Assembly: GCA_003117195.1 (NCBI GenBank)
Contig: BDSI01000014.1
Span: 1,433,001-1,497,000 of the forward strand
Direction of reading: 5' to 3'
DNA length: 64,000 bases
From: Eudorina sp. 2006-703-Eu-15
Lineage: Eukaryota; Chlorophyta; Chlorophyceae; Chlamydomonadales; Volvocaceae
Positions 12,801-25,492 of the stretch are shown piece after piece. Numbering within the stretch: position 1 is the stretch's first letter; each line of letters starts with the position of its first letter. The translations under genes were made by a program, and so were the position numbers. Under the pieces are notes generated by a model, which ran no database searches, was not told the origin of the DNA, and saw nothing but the letters and a program-made list of their open reading frames with translations.

Positions 12801-14542
12801 GCGTACTGCGGCGCGCGTTGCTGGCGGGGAGTCCCGGTCTCCTTTGATCTTTTCTGTCGTGATGTTTTTCCACGGCAGCAACTGAAAACATTCGTCATAC
12901 CGTATATCATGACGACGACACTCCTGTTGGGATGACGACGACATTCCTGTTGGGCCCTGTCCTTTTATGATGCTTTCCCAGCGGCCGGCCTGTTGTGTGC
13001 ACACCCCTCAGGCGCCTCCGACCCACGGGTCGCTCGCACATGCGCATGCACATGCCCATGCCCACTCACGGCCTTGAACACGGTGCGCAACGCAGGGCGG
13101 AGCCGCTGGTCAGGGGCCTGCAGCTGCTGGCCTGTAAGGTCCGAGACCAGAGGGACCTGGCTGAGGGTCCGCCTGACGACGTGGTGGCGGCCCAGCGCAC
13201 CGCCACGTTGGAGCAGGCGCTGTCGTTGGCGTCCGACACAGGCGCTGCAGCGGAGGTCGACTGTCTGCCGCTGTACCCGACGCGGGTGGTGGTGGTGATG
13301 GATGCGCAGGTGGGCGTTGGAGGGGGTTGATGACCGTCCGCAGTACGTGGACGAATCATACGTGCGGCGCTGCGCCGCACGCCAGCGCCAAGTTCCCGGG
13401 GCTTGAGATTTGTTGTGCGGCTTGCGGGCGACCTCGGTGTCCCTACCGTCTGTCGCTCTGCTCTGTTCCGTATTGTTCTGTGTTGTTCTGAGTTGCTGTT
13501 TTGTGTGGTTCTGTTCGTAGTGCCGTATACTGGGGATGGGCCTTCTGCGCCATTTACGTGGTGGCAATCAGTTGCCTGTCTGCTCCTCAATGGCAACTAT
13601 CCGGCCGTGGCAGCGTTTTGCGGGAGGGAGTGCCGCTGTGCCGATCCCCGAGGCCGCAAAAATCTCCACCTGTCAGGGAGCCAACTAATAATAGACCGGG
13701 GCGTGGCGCCTCAAATGGCAGAGTGCAGCGTCCGCAGCACGTGTCCAGCTCATTGCCCTGCCCTGCTCGGGCCCTGCATGGGTGCCCCGATCGGCCCTTA
13801 ATGGGCGCCCGGAGGGCCCCCCCTCGACTGCCTGCCTAGCGCTGATCTACCGCTCCGCACACCCAGCTGACAGGGCTGGCCCCGCGCTCCGCCGCTCAAC
13901 CTGGCCCTCCCCTCCCGCATTTCCTATACCCCCCTCCCGCATACCCTGGGCCGGCAGAGCTTCCTCGACACCAAGGTTCGCGCCCTGTCTGCTCTCACGG
14001 GCGCGCTCAAAGTCGGCTCACGAGTGTGGGGTGAGCCGTGGCAGCTCCAGATGAGGGCCGCGGACATCGAACGCATCGAGCAGCAGGGAACGCCCGAGCA
14101 CCAGACGGCACTGGCCAACCTCAGGCGCCCTATCAGCGTCCCCAGCCAGCCAGAAGCGCAGTGGGGGTCGCTGCAGCAGCCGATCCTACGCCCATTGGAC
14201 TCAGCCGCGGAAAGCAGCCGCCAGGAAGTGGTGCTTCTTAGGGACGCGCTGCGGCTGCACAGCAAGTGCCCAGCGCGGTTCGTGATCGCGGCCTACGCGA
14301 ACAAGACAAGTGACGAGAAGAGCGACGAGGCCAACGACAAGGACAGGGGGAAGGCCGAGGAGAAGGAGGAGGGGAAGGGGAAGGGCAAGGACCTGTACGC
14401 AGGCAAGGGCCGCAGGACCAAGAATATTCTGGCGGGCAACGTGACGGAGGTGTCGGCGTTCCTGGACTTGCTGCTCAGGGACAGCTGGCAGGAGCGGTGC
14501 CGCAGGGCCTGCGCCGCGGGGGGCGCCTGCGTCACTGCGTGA
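3876..14542 (+). CDS. Giant PHD-finger protein, mostly disordered, function unknown
   Basis: Thirteen exons join in phase: 3876-3952, 4081-4196, 4590-6289, 6696-6929, 7381-7544, 7869-7964, 8251-8349, 8551-8881, 9137-11893, 12283-12447, 12698-12792, 13096-13309, 13958-14542, giving about 2,210 residues. Residues ~5-64, split by intron 1, form a C4HC3 PHD pattern (Cx2C, Cx5C, Cx4Hx2C, Cx2C with a 21-residue last spacer), the kind of zinc finger that usually reads histone tails. Exons 3 and 9 are long Ala/Pro/Gln-rich disordered stretches with short basic patches (GRKRP, PPKRSK, PKRKV) that could be nuclear localisation signals. Exons 4-8 (residues ~632-939) and 10-13 (~1859-2210) have ordinary composition and look folded, but I recognise no domain. 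A Lys/Glu-rich segment lies near the C terminus. A nuclear chromatin or SUMO/transcription role is a guess from the PHD finger alone. The ATG at 3876 is the first in frame; an upstream non-coding exon is possible. Confidence 0.7.
10027..10173 (+). repeat. 54-bp in-frame tandem repeat (18-residue unit) in PHD-gene exon 9
   Basis: Two full and one partial copy of a 54-bp unit (10027-10080, 10081-10134, 10135-10173) are almost identical at the DNA level. Each encodes an 18-residue Ala/Ser/Pro-rich unit containing SAAQPSLA. The near-identity of the DNA points to recent unequal exchange or slippage inside a disordered region. Confidence 0.9.
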
Positions 14543-17219
14543 CGGTTGGGTGTTTGATGCAGGCCGAATGGCTGCCCCTGCGGCTCCAGCCGGCCGAGGG
14601 GGTGGGGGTTGCCGCCGCAGCGGTTCGCGCAGACCCAGGGCAGGGTGCCAGGGGCGTGTGGTTGTGCTGTGCGTCGACGGGGCTCGGAAGGCTGCAGGGA
14701 GGTTGAAGAGGGAGGCTTTTGTTGGGTCCGTGGGCGGAGCACGACCGAGGCGACACGACGTGCCAAGACGTAGGTGGGAAGGCCCAGCGGATGTGGCTTT
14801 GAAGTTTGGTTTTGCCGTGGCCAGGTAGGTGGTGGGATGCGGGAGGGGCCGTCGGGACACGGGAAGTCGCCGTCGGTGACCATGTGTCTTGCCATGCACC
14901 TCACGGCGTGCCCAAAAACTGCCATGAGGTGCTACAGAGTCGATCGAGTACATCTAAGACTTCTCCGGGTGCAACAACATAGGCCGGACGGCCCCAACCC
15001 CAGAGTGAGGTCGGCGCTCACCGAGTCCGCTGTGCCATTGCGCGGCAGACGGTGGTTCGTTGGTGTGCCACCAATTCTTAGGCTTATGGACGATGGCTTG
15101 ATGTTTTCGGAGATGCATTGCGCGATGCATCGGATTACCGTATGCGCAGGGCGTCGATGTCGGCGGCTCGTCTGCGCAGGTCTGGGTGCATGACCGACCC
15201 TGCACGTGTGGGATCGCCCGCTCCTCAGCGCGGACCGTTCCACTCGGAGGGTGGAATTCCCGCACGTACTGCCGCAGAGGACATCCAGTCTTTTGCGGCA
15301 TGGGAAGGTACATTGCTGCTCGCATGCGCAACGCCTGCATCGTCCAGCGCAGGCAGCGGGTGCATCCTCGTCCCGATTGGGACGTAAACGTTTGAATGTC
15401 CAACGAGCAGAGATTGCTGGGGGCCTCCGCTCTGCCCCTTATCCCGAGCGGCTTTTCATTTGTCTGTGTGGTCTTACCACCAAGGACTGGTTCCTGTTGT
15501 GGATCCGTTGGACTGAGGACGTTGGATCAGACTTCGGGGTAAAGCTTGGGAATGCATGTGTCGCCTCGCTGGCTGGGCTGCAGGATGCTGCAATGCGGGG
15601 TGCTGGCGCAGTGATGCAGTGTCCGGCGCAGGCAGGTGGCCTTGCCTAACAACCCATGGTTGTCGCTTACGGTTACAGCGTGCTGGATGGCCTGGCTTAC
15701 TGACTATCAATCTTGTTGGAGACCAGAATACGAGAGAGGATGGGGATTTGACGGTATTGCTGTACCAACTACCAACATCGCATCGGGGATCGGAGCATGA
15801 AGTCAACTTAACTTTTCAGTCCGCGCGTGTGGTGAAGAAGGCCATGACCCGGGAGATTTGGAAGCGCGGAGCGGGCAAGCACTCTGTGCGGCCCGGTGTG
15901 GCTGTTGTGCTCCCGACGTGTGACAGGGCAGGCGAGTGGCGGGATGACGACGTGTCTGCTCAGGGACGCCTGCCCAGCTGGGCGCGCGGCCAGGAGGCAT
16001 CGAGCTCACGGCCCTGCTGCTGGGTGAGGTGGGCAAGGCGGCGCGCCCGCGGTGTTTCCTGTATTCGGGTATTCATCAGTGCAGAAGGATATGCGTACGG
16101 CGTCCCAATCCGTGTTGGCCGTCGCCCGTCGGGCAGAGAGTGTGCAGTACCGAGAGTTTTGAACGTCGTAATACCGAGGGGTACTACTGCCTAGACAGAA
16201 ACGTGCAAGGCGCAGTGCGCCACGATGCGCCCGATCAGGGCTTCTCCCATTGTGAGACTTTGAGGCCAGTGGCGTACAAGATGATGTAATTGTGAGGCCC
16301 ATTTGGGTCGGTGGTGGGATCGGATACGCTGGCCGTGCCAGTTGATGCAGGGCTCTACCACTGTGGCGTTCCAGCAGTTGCCTGCATGCACGGCGCGGGT
16401 TGAGAGGCCGAGCTGAACTAAGGGTTCTGCGTTTGTAAACGTATGCCGTCTGGGAGAGGCCGTCAGCTGGAGGATTAGATCGGCATTCTACCGGCATCAG
16501 GATGGAATGGATCAAGTTAAAAATGTATCCCCGGTTTTAGGTGACGTGGTTAGCCAGGTGCCTCTTGTACGCAGGAAACATCTCTGCAGGAAACATCTCT
16601 GACGCAACGCATCACAACGTTTATGTTCCATGGGCTCTTAAACCAAACCCGACCCATATCCTGGTGACGTCGGTGCTTTGTAATTGTGACTTCTGGGTGT
16701 TCGTGTATAAACATGTGGCCTTCGCTTACGAGCGTGGAGCGAGCAAAGGCTGGCCTGCATGTGACGCGGTGGCGTGAACAACATGGACCAACTTCAGCGG
16801 CTGGAGGCAGACGGTTCTAGCTCACAGCACCAACAGCACACACGAGAGAAGCTGACATGCTGCATGACGAAACAATCGATTTACAACACGGGCGGACGAC
16901 AGTGGCATGTGTCGGGCTCGAAGATCTTGGCTTGGATGTTGGTCCTACGTCGCCACTGGAATGTAGGCGCATGAGAAAAAAAAGTACGGTAAATGCATAC
17001 CCCGCGTTGCTGCGGATTTGAACTAACGGAAATCTAACCGCAACGGGGCCCGGCGTCAGTGCCCGTTCTGCCGTACTTCCTTGTTGCGTCGTTGAACTTC
17101 CCTTGCGTCCTTTGTAACCTGATCTTAACCTACATTAAAAATATCTTTTTCTACTCACGACAATATGTAACGGCAATACAAAGAAGTTCAAAACCAATCA
17201 GCCTGCGGTGTGAACTGAA
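14543..17219. other. Intergenic region, no gene seen
   Basis: About 2.7 kb between the stop codon of the PHD gene and the start of the GRDP gene, read on both strands. Open frames here are short, lack family resemblance and have no consistent splice structure. GC falls towards 17000-17220. It should contain the 3' UTR of the PHD gene and the promoter of the GRDP gene. TGTAA motifs occur near 16432 and 16678 but are too far from the stop to assign. Confidence 0.6.
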
Positions 17220-18447
17220 ATGGCCAAAGAAGAAGCATGTGACAATCTCCATCTGGAGTCCTTTGAGGATGCGTTCCATAAAGTCAAAGCACAGGTCAAG
17301 GTAGACCTGCCAACTTGTGCAGTCAAGCTGCAACGCTTACTCATGGCTGTGGATCTCTTTCCTCTTGGTAGGATTCAATCAGTCAATAGTATAGATAAGG
17401 ATAGGAGTTCAGGAACCTCCCGGCTGTGGCGCAGGTGGGCTGTACCGAGGTCACTACGCGGACCAGGCCATCCGTCGATACTGGCTGCTGTGGTTGCCGT
17501 TACTTTACAAGCAGCAGCTGGAAGGAAATATTGCCTCTGCGCTGGTTCCGCCGCTGGACGTGCAGGTGCGTCTGTTTCTTACCGGCGCGGTGGATACATG
17601 GGTGCGTGTGTGCCTCACCGATATTTCCCCGCAGTAACGAAATGTGGCGGAAATCCCTGTACAATTGTAGTTGATGGAGAGGTGCTCCAACCCGGGCAGT
17701 CCAACAGCCCCAGTACGCATTTAATGGCGTCGAAGAAAGCGGCTGCCACGGGCCCTCGTTTTCCTCCGCACGGCTGATAGCTTTGCCGCGCACCGGGGCG
17801 CCAGCCTGTTAGGGTTCGGACCTGCCCGCTCCCATTCCCCGCCTCCATGTGCTCGGCCTTGCCCCTCACTTTTGGCTTATGCCAGACACCCCGCCTCTGT
17901 CTGATCTGGGTTTGTAACATTCGACCTCCCCCCGACATCTCCTCCGCGTGGGCTGCAGTGGGCCTGGTTTGTGCACCGCCTCAACCCGGAGAAGTACGTG
18001 CGGGATTGCATTGCCAGGTTCGGGTGCGTCGTGCACGCGGCCCACATCGACCAGGCGCTGGGCTTCAGCAGCGGCTGTAGCAGTCACTCGGACAGGGGGC
18101 CATCGCAGCCGCCGCAACAGCAGCAGCAGCAGCCGCAACAGCGGCAGCAGGAGCAGCAGCCAGAGGAGGGGACAGGGACCGAGGCGGCGGGCTGCAGATC
18201 GGTGACACGACAGGTGGGCCGGTGAAGTTGGGGTATAATCGGACGGCTGGACAAGCGCCCAGGGGGTTGCGAGGTGCCCGCTGTGTTTGTGTGCACCCAA
18301 CATGGGCGCCCATATCAGCTTGACAGTCCAGGTGTTGGGTGCGGGTCTAAATTCACCCGCCCCACGTCATTCTTCCCGTCCCCGATTACTGTGAGCTGTG
18401 AAGTGATTGAATGATGTCCTTCTCAGGGTCATCGTTGTGCGCATCCT

Positions 18448-18486
<39 letters not shown>

Positions 18487-21400
18487 CCAAACGCTGGGGC
18501 CATACCCAGGTGTGGGAGGCGGCGTACCCGGCTGGTCCGGGCATGCCTCCGGAGCACGTGTTCTGGCCGCCCGCTCCGCCGGTGCCACCGTCCACCGCCA
18601 CTGCCAAATGCCGACAGCAGCAGCAGCACCAAGGCAAGCCACGTCATATGTCAAACAACTGCCAGCACCCGGATAAGTGTCGACAGCATCCGCAACATCC
18701 CCACCAACAGCCGCCGGACACAGGCGAGTGCGCGGGCGCTGCCAGCAGCACAAAAAGCAGCAACGCCGCCGCAACGCCCTGCGCGAACTGCCCTCCGCCG
18801 CCGTCCCCGCTGACCGCGGGTGCGGGAGCTGCCGCCGATGGCGCTGCGGCATCTTCTAATCCGCCGGATGCGGCAGCGGGCGGCAGCAACGGCCAGGACA
18901 GCAGCGGCGGCAGTGGTGATGAGGGTGGTGGCGCGCCTGCGGGCGCCGGCGAGGCGGCGGGCAGCAGCCCGGCGGCGGACGGAACCTTGGAGTCGGTGTG
19001 CAGCTATGTGACAGAGGGTTTGGCACGGCAGGGCAGGTTCCTGCATCAGGTGCGGGAATGCGGGCCTGCGGGGAGCACTGCCGGGTGCGGGGATCCTGTC
19101 GGGTTGCGCCGGGCGTGTCTGGGGGCCCCCCAGGAGCGCATGATGGACAGAAGGGACGCTGCCGTACCTGGTCACGTGAGTATCGTACGGTAGCCCTGAG
19201 GCGCGTTCGGGACTGCACAATGCACAGACGTGAGGCTGCGCGTGCCAATGAATATCTCGACACGAGACCACCACTTTACCGTACTGCCGTACTTCGGGTC
19301 ACCGCACAGGCATCGTTCGTGGCTGGTCCTAACTGCGACGCCAGCTCCTCGACTCCCTCAACCTGCTCCAACCGCTTGGACCCCATCCCAACCAACCCAA
19401 CCGCCAACTGCCAACGCAGATGCTCCGCTATTTCTACCAGGACCCCGGTTTCCTGGAGGCCGGCCGCGTGCGGTACCTTCGCTTCCTAGCGCTCATCCGT
19501 ACACAGGAGCCGGGCGCGTGCATATTAAACCCCATGTACGACCAGGATGTGATGTGGCACTCGCACCTGGCCGTCAGCTTCGCCTACGTGCCCGACTGCG
19601 AGGCGGTCATGCCGGCGGACAAGCAACCCCTGGGCCATGACGACACGATCAGCGCCGAGTCGCTGGTGGACTCGTTCATGTTCACTCTGGGGCGCTACGA
19701 GGTGGGGCGCCTGCCAGTCCTGCGTTGGCGGGCTTGCGGGGGCCCCCGGCCCCGCGGAGGGGGGCCGTTGCTCCACTGTTACCGTACCATGCACGGTCCC
19801 GCGCCACACGGATCCGCGCCGGCAAGATTCTGCCGTAAGCCGTATTCACTGTAAAAGGACACAAATACTGTACTTACTGTATTAGGACACAGGTACTGTA
19901 GTATCCCGTGCAGGGACAGAGCGCCGGGAAGTCGGTGAGAAAGGACGCGTGGCAGCTGGTAAGGGCTTGCGCTATCCAAGGTCTGATGGGTCGTCTTGCC
20001 CTTTTGCTCCATCGATGCATCCATCCATCCCCGACACTGCTCGATCCGAGTGCGCCCGCTGATGCACGACTTCCGGTTGACCTTCGGTCCCACCCTTTGG
20101 CCCTCCGTCCCCGCAGGAACTCACGGGGCTGATGGTGAACCCCTCGCCCACGCGTCGTCTGCCAACCTTCATCGCGCAGCCGCTGGCGGCGCAGCTGTGG
20201 CCGCTGGCGGCGGCGCTGGCCGACCCGCGGGTCGCTCCGCTGCCGCCGCCGCGCAAGCTCGCCTCGGAGCTGCGCACGGGCGGCATGCAGCAGCTGCAGC
20301 AGTACGAACCCCCGCGAGGGCAACACACGCATGCATCCAAGCAGCGGAAGGACGGCCCATGCGCGCAGTGCGAACACTGCCGCAAACCCAACCCTAGCCC
20401 CAACCCCACGCCCAGTCGCAGCGGCGTCTTTGCCGGAACACCCGACAGCACCAGCACGTCCGGGAGCGGCCGGCCGCCGATGCTGGGCAGTCCCGACCAT
20501 TTGGGTCGGTGCGGCGCTTTCGCGATCTACGCGCTGTGGTGTCTGGCGGAGCGGCTGCAGCTGGGGCCGGAGGGCACGGCCGAGGCGTCCGCGTCCGCGA
20601 CTCCGGGGAACACCGGCCCCGGCGGCCGTCCAGCGTGCGGCGGCGGCAGCAGGAGCAGCTGCAGCCCGGGTGGCGGAGACGGAGGCGGAGGCGCAGGGCC
20701 AGCGCGCCGGGGCGGCAGTGCGCGGCTGTTTGGCGGGTGCTTGGGCGGCGGCGGTGGCGCCGATGACGACGGCGTGTCTGCGGAGGGGCCGGACGGGCGC
20801 TTGGGCGGCCGGCGCGTCGGCGGGGCTAAGCTGGCGGAGGCTGTCACGTGAGTGCAGGAAGGCAGCAGGGAGGGACCCGCTGCCGCGTTGCTTGCTTGCT
20901 GGGCGCTGCGGGTTGCTTACCGTATTGTTGGGTGTCGCCGGGCGGGCATCTTTGCGCGCGTCGAGATGCACGGTTGCGAGCCCTGGCAGGTCCGCTTGAT
21001 GTGCTTTTGGTGGCTTTCGGTGGTGTTTTGCGTCGCCTTATTTGGCATTCCTACGTGGACGGGAATGGTGAGTGCGACAGCGGCTTCGCGTACTGCTCGG
21101 CGCCCACCGTCGCTGATAGATGCGGCCCAAGGCTGACGTGTTGTTCCCCACGTCCATCTCCTCCCCTCTCCTTCTACACTCCTTCCCTAGCTCCTCCGCC
21201 CTCCGAGCGCTCCCTGCCCTGCCCTGCCCTGCCCAAGCCGCGTGGCTACCTGATCCTGTCCGTGTGCCCCTGCGTCCCTGCTCCCTGCCGCCTGTACCCT
21301 GGCCGTGCGACAGGTACATGACACGGCAGCTCCTCCGCCTGTCGGACCTGACTGACCCCGCCTCCCCGCTCATCAGCGACCTACACCCCTTCTGGGCAGC

Positions 21401-22130
21401 CGCCACGCCGCTGCCGCCTCCGCAACCACCCCTGGACTCAGCGCCGAGCCAGGGGCAGCGACCGCCCGCTCACACTTCCTGCGCTTCGTCCGCCAGCTCC
21501 TGCTCGGACCCATCCGGTGCGACCGCCGCAGGCGGGGGCGGTGCGGCGGCGGTCGCCGCCGCCGCCGGCACTGCCCCTTGCTGCAGCGGTGGCGACGGCA
21601 AGGGCCAGCGGCGGCGGCAGCGCCACCCCGACGTCGCGCCGTCCATTGACCTGCCCTCCAGCTTCGTGCCGGCGGCGCAGCGGGCCGCCGAGCCCGCCTA
21701 CCTGGCGCCGCACCACTATGCGGTGCGGGGCCAGGTGTACTACACGCCCTCGGACTTCTGCCTGCTGGGCGCTGGCAGGTGGTGCCTGCCGGGGCCCCTC
21801 GCCGCCGAGATCGCGGAGCGGGAGGCGGCGGAGGCGGGCGCGTCGACGGGGCTTGTGTACGACAAAGGATCCGCGGACATCACCACGGCCAAGGGCAACG
21901 GCCCCGCCGGTGGCCGCCGCAGCGGAGGCCGCGGACGCGGAGGCTGGTGGGGTTGCCGCAGCGGTCGGGACCGCAGCGACGGCAGTGACGACGATGAAGC
22001 ACTGCGGGGACCGCAGCTGTACGGCAACACACTGGGTGACATCGTGTACTCGTCGCAGTGGACCTCCCTCATGGCGGACTGCTATGGGCGGATATACACT
22101 GAGCTGCAGCGCAGGGGGCCCGGCCGGTAG
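17220..22130 (+). CDS. GRDP/DUF1399 family (glycine-rich domain-containing protein-like)
   Basis: Eight exons join in phase: 17220-17367, 17435-17565, 17959-18213, 18510-19049, 19420-19701, 19914-19958, 20117-20847, 21314-22130, coding for 982 residues. The family signature is clear: the VPPLDVQWAWFVHRLNPEKY stretch crosses the exon 2/3 junction (residues ~89-108), TRQVWEAAYP bridges exons 3/4, and a second DUF1399-type module has YDQDVMWHSHL (~398-408) followed by GHDDT (~430-434). In plants GRDPs are implicated in stress and hormone responses and development; the biochemical role is unknown. Low-complexity inserts lie at ~126-170 (Gln-rich) and in exons 4, 7 and 8 (Gly/Ala/Ser). Exon 8 ends in an ordinary-looking tail (LYGNTLGDIVYSSQW and onward). 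The ATG at 17220 opens a hydrophilic helical leader that fits the family's N terminus. The 45-nt exon 6 is accepted because both splice sites and the phase fit. Confidence 0.85.
18445..18488 (+). repeat. (CCCTCA)n tract forming the pyrimidine run of GRDP intron 3
   Basis: About seven hexamers of CCCTCA lie directly upstream of the exon 4 acceptor (AG at 18508-18509). The tract supplies most of the pyrimidine run of this 3' splice site, so length changes could affect splicing. Confidence 0.85.
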
Positions 22131-23707
22131 ATGTACCGCCGTACAGGTGAACGTACCGCCGTACAGCAAACGCAGCGAGCTATGTTGTAGTGGTGAATGG
22201 TGAATCAGTTGATCAGAGCCGTGCGGAAAGATGATGTCGATGGTCTCGCTCGTATGTCATACTGTTTATTGTATCTTGTACTTGTCGAGCCTGTCAGGTA
22301 CATCAAGGCGGCGCGATTTCTTTTTCTGCACCGTGTGGTGACGAGGCTGAATCTGTCCCCGATGACCCGCAGGGTCCACTATACCTATCTTTATGACAAT
22401 GTGTGCGACTATGCGTGTGATATACTGTGTCCTATAGTAGGGTTATTTGTGCAGTCGTTGCTATGCGTGCGATCCGACGCAGGTGGTGTTGCTGAGTTTA
22501 TGGTGCGACGAAGCCAGTAACGCGGCATGACAGATTAGTGCGTTACGTGATTGGCATGATGTTAGTGTTCATGTGCGGGGAAGGATCAGTCCGTCTGCTC
22601 CGTCCGTCGAGCTGTACCGCGCACCGCCGATATGCCAGGTACGGCAGGTGCGGCAGGTGTACTTGACAGCATGATGAGGTAGGGTGGCGGTGGTAGGGCG
22701 GTCGACGCGAAGGAACCGGTGCCCCTCCTCCTCTTTACCCAACAACTCGCAACAGCTTCACTTGCGCGGTTGGAGTCGCTGCGCCGGTGACGCACAGCTC
22801 TCGTCGGCTCACCTCCAATGAAGTGCAACCGTCGGGCAGATGGACGAGCAGGACAGGCTGGTGCAGCACAACTGCGTAAGGATCATACATGCATGGCTGG
22901 GGGCAGCCTGCTGGGTTCGTTTCATATTCGTGCCGTGCCATGTGTGTGACGGTTCAACCAACCCGTGTTGGAAACGACACCTCCCCGGTCTCTCGTCACT
23001 CACGACAATGTGCACGACCGCCTGCCCGCATAGGGCCCTCGACGCCCAATGTATACCGGTGCTCGTCCGTCCAACCCTTCCATCTACCGGCGGCACCGGG
23101 ACGCACCGGGCCAGCAACAATATAGGCGCCATTCATGGCCTCAAAAGAACCAAACTGCAATAGTTTCAGCTGAGTCGCATAGTCGCCTTCGGCCACTGGC
23201 CTGGCATGCGCACCACAGATGTGACCCTGGTTGCTTGGGAGTAATGCCATGCGAGGAGCAGGCTCGCTGCATGGTTGCTTGGGACGGGCGGCTGCCGGCC
23301 GCTGTCCCACACACCGCTACGGAAGAAGCCCTGCCTTGAGCGCACTGGCATGCGATGCGTGGATGTCTTGGCCCCTCTTGGCCATGCATGGAATCCCCCA
23401 ATTGCGTCCCAATTACTTGTCCCGGCTTGTCTAACCAGCGGGGACTTGCTCATTTTCTGTTATGTGCATCTTGCTCTGTAACAACCAACAATCAAAGGAT
23501 GTTCTAGGCACAACATATACGTTCATCCATTCATTCATGTACGACTGCACATCCGCGTCAGCCGTACCGCTGCCAATACAGTTCGGCCGGGTGAATGCCT
23601 CGCAAATAAAATGGCTGGGCAACGCCCGCAGCAGGTTCTGAAATCCGAGATACCCCCAACTGCCCGTCGGCTGCCCTGCCTGGCAGAGAGAGGCACGTGC
23701 GTCCAAC
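22131..23707. other. Intergenic region between convergent genes, no gene seen
   Basis: About 1.6 kb between the GRDP stop (plus) and the stop of the first coiled-coil paralogue (minus), so it should hold two 3' UTRs. The first 400 bases are AT-richer than the surroundings. No convincing coding frame, RNA gene or TGTAA signal was found. Confidence 0.6.
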
Positions 23708-25456
23708 TCACGGCGACGCCTTGCGCCGCTGCTCCAGCTGCAGGAACAGCTGCCGCTTCATCTCCACGCGCCGGGCATGTGCGGCCGACTGGAAGGACAT
23801 GTACTTGTCAAACGACGCGTCCGCGCGCTCCACCAGCTCCTTGGCTTTGGCCGCCAGGTCCCCTCCGAAACCACTGCGCACCAGTTGCTGCCACGAGGCG
23901 GCCGCGTCGTCCTTGTCGCTCAGGGCCTTGAGGTCCCGCAGTGCGTCCCGGCACACCTTGGCCTTGTGCCGGTAGTGGTCCTCCACCTGGTGCAGCAGCG
24001 CCATGACGCTATCCAGGGCGCTCCCGACACCAGTCATCACGTCGGCGCCGTCGTCCAGGTATTTGTTGACGCGCGACAGCTGCATCGCCTTCTCACGGTG
24101 CTGTCGGTGAACAGCCTGGTTTGCATCGGCGCTGTAGACAGTGAGCTGTACCTCGATGCGATCCGCCTCGGCCTGGTTTCGGCCGCCTTGGTCTCGGGCA
24201 TCCTGGTGCCAGCGGATGCTGTCGGCCTGCAGGCTGTGGGTTTTTCCGGACAGCTGCGCGTAGCGCTCGGACAGCTGGCTCAGCTCGTCGGCGGCCTGCT
24301 CATTCGCGAATGCGGCGTTGTTCAAGTGATGTGGGTGAAGACCTGCGACCGCGTTCGGGCGATGTAGGGGAGCGTGCGCACAGGATGGGACAAGCACAGA
24401 AGCATCGTGCGGGAGTCACGCCTTTGACTGTTTGCAGCAGGGTTCCTCTGGTTTGCAGGAAACAAGTATTGACCGGGTTTCGATAATGTGCTCTGAAATC
24501 TCGGGTGACCGCATATTTGTGTACAGTTGAAGGCAAGTACATTCCAGAGGACGCATAAGGAAGAAACAACTTTCCGAAACAGCCTAGCTATGGGGACATC
24601 GTCCGTGCTGGGGAACATCAAATGCAACAAACATGGCCAGCGTCAAGAGGGCTGAGCCCGTCTGTAAGTATGCATGCCATACAACTTTCAGAGAAGTTTT
24701 ACGGCATGCATACGGCTGCCGCCGCAACCTGCACGGTCAGGGACGACGGCGGGAGGTACGGTATACCCTAGCCACCCTTGCATGAGTACGCCATTCCAAC
24801 CTCCACAACCAACCGACACCAACCAGCTCCCCACCTTCTCGCGGCTGTCCGGCCTAGGGCTGATCGCCTTCGCCACCTGGAGCACGTCCTGCAGCGCGTC
24901 CCGGGCTGCGACCTGCACCGACGTGGACACGCGGCCGGTAGCCTCGTCGGCGTTGTAGATGTCCGTCGCCAGCTCCCGGACGCGGCTCATGATGGCCTTG
25001 TGATCCGTGTTCAAATCCTCGCTGATTTCCGCCAGGTCCCCACGGCGCCTGAAGTTGGCCAGCACATACTCAGTTTTCTGCAGGTGCGCTTCGCTGAGGT
25101 AGAGCTTGTCGCGCGCCGCCAGAAGCTCCGCAGGAACTGGATCCAGGTCGCCGCTGCTGCTCTCCGGACCCAGCAGCGCGGTGAGGATGCGGACGAAAGG
25201 TTGCAGCGCGCGGGGATAGCGGGTCTCCAGGAACGACCTGTGGGTCGCTGTGACCGGCGGGTCACTCGGCCAGAAACGCGGCTGCTGAAGTTGCGAAAGC
25301 AGCACTGCCATCCCGAGGATAACAACCATGGCGAACATCGGCAGCCAGCGCTGCCACTGCTGCGATGGGGCAGATGGGGGCACCCCCAGGGGGGCCTGCG
25401 TGGCGGTGACGGCGAGGTTGCGGCCGTCCGACGGTGGCGCACCCGGCTGCTGATGA

Positions 25457-25492
<36 letters not shown>

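Noticed and set aside
15556..16194. 212-codon open frame on the plus strand
   Set aside because: No domain, mixed composition and no codon pattern like the neighbouring genes; probably chance.
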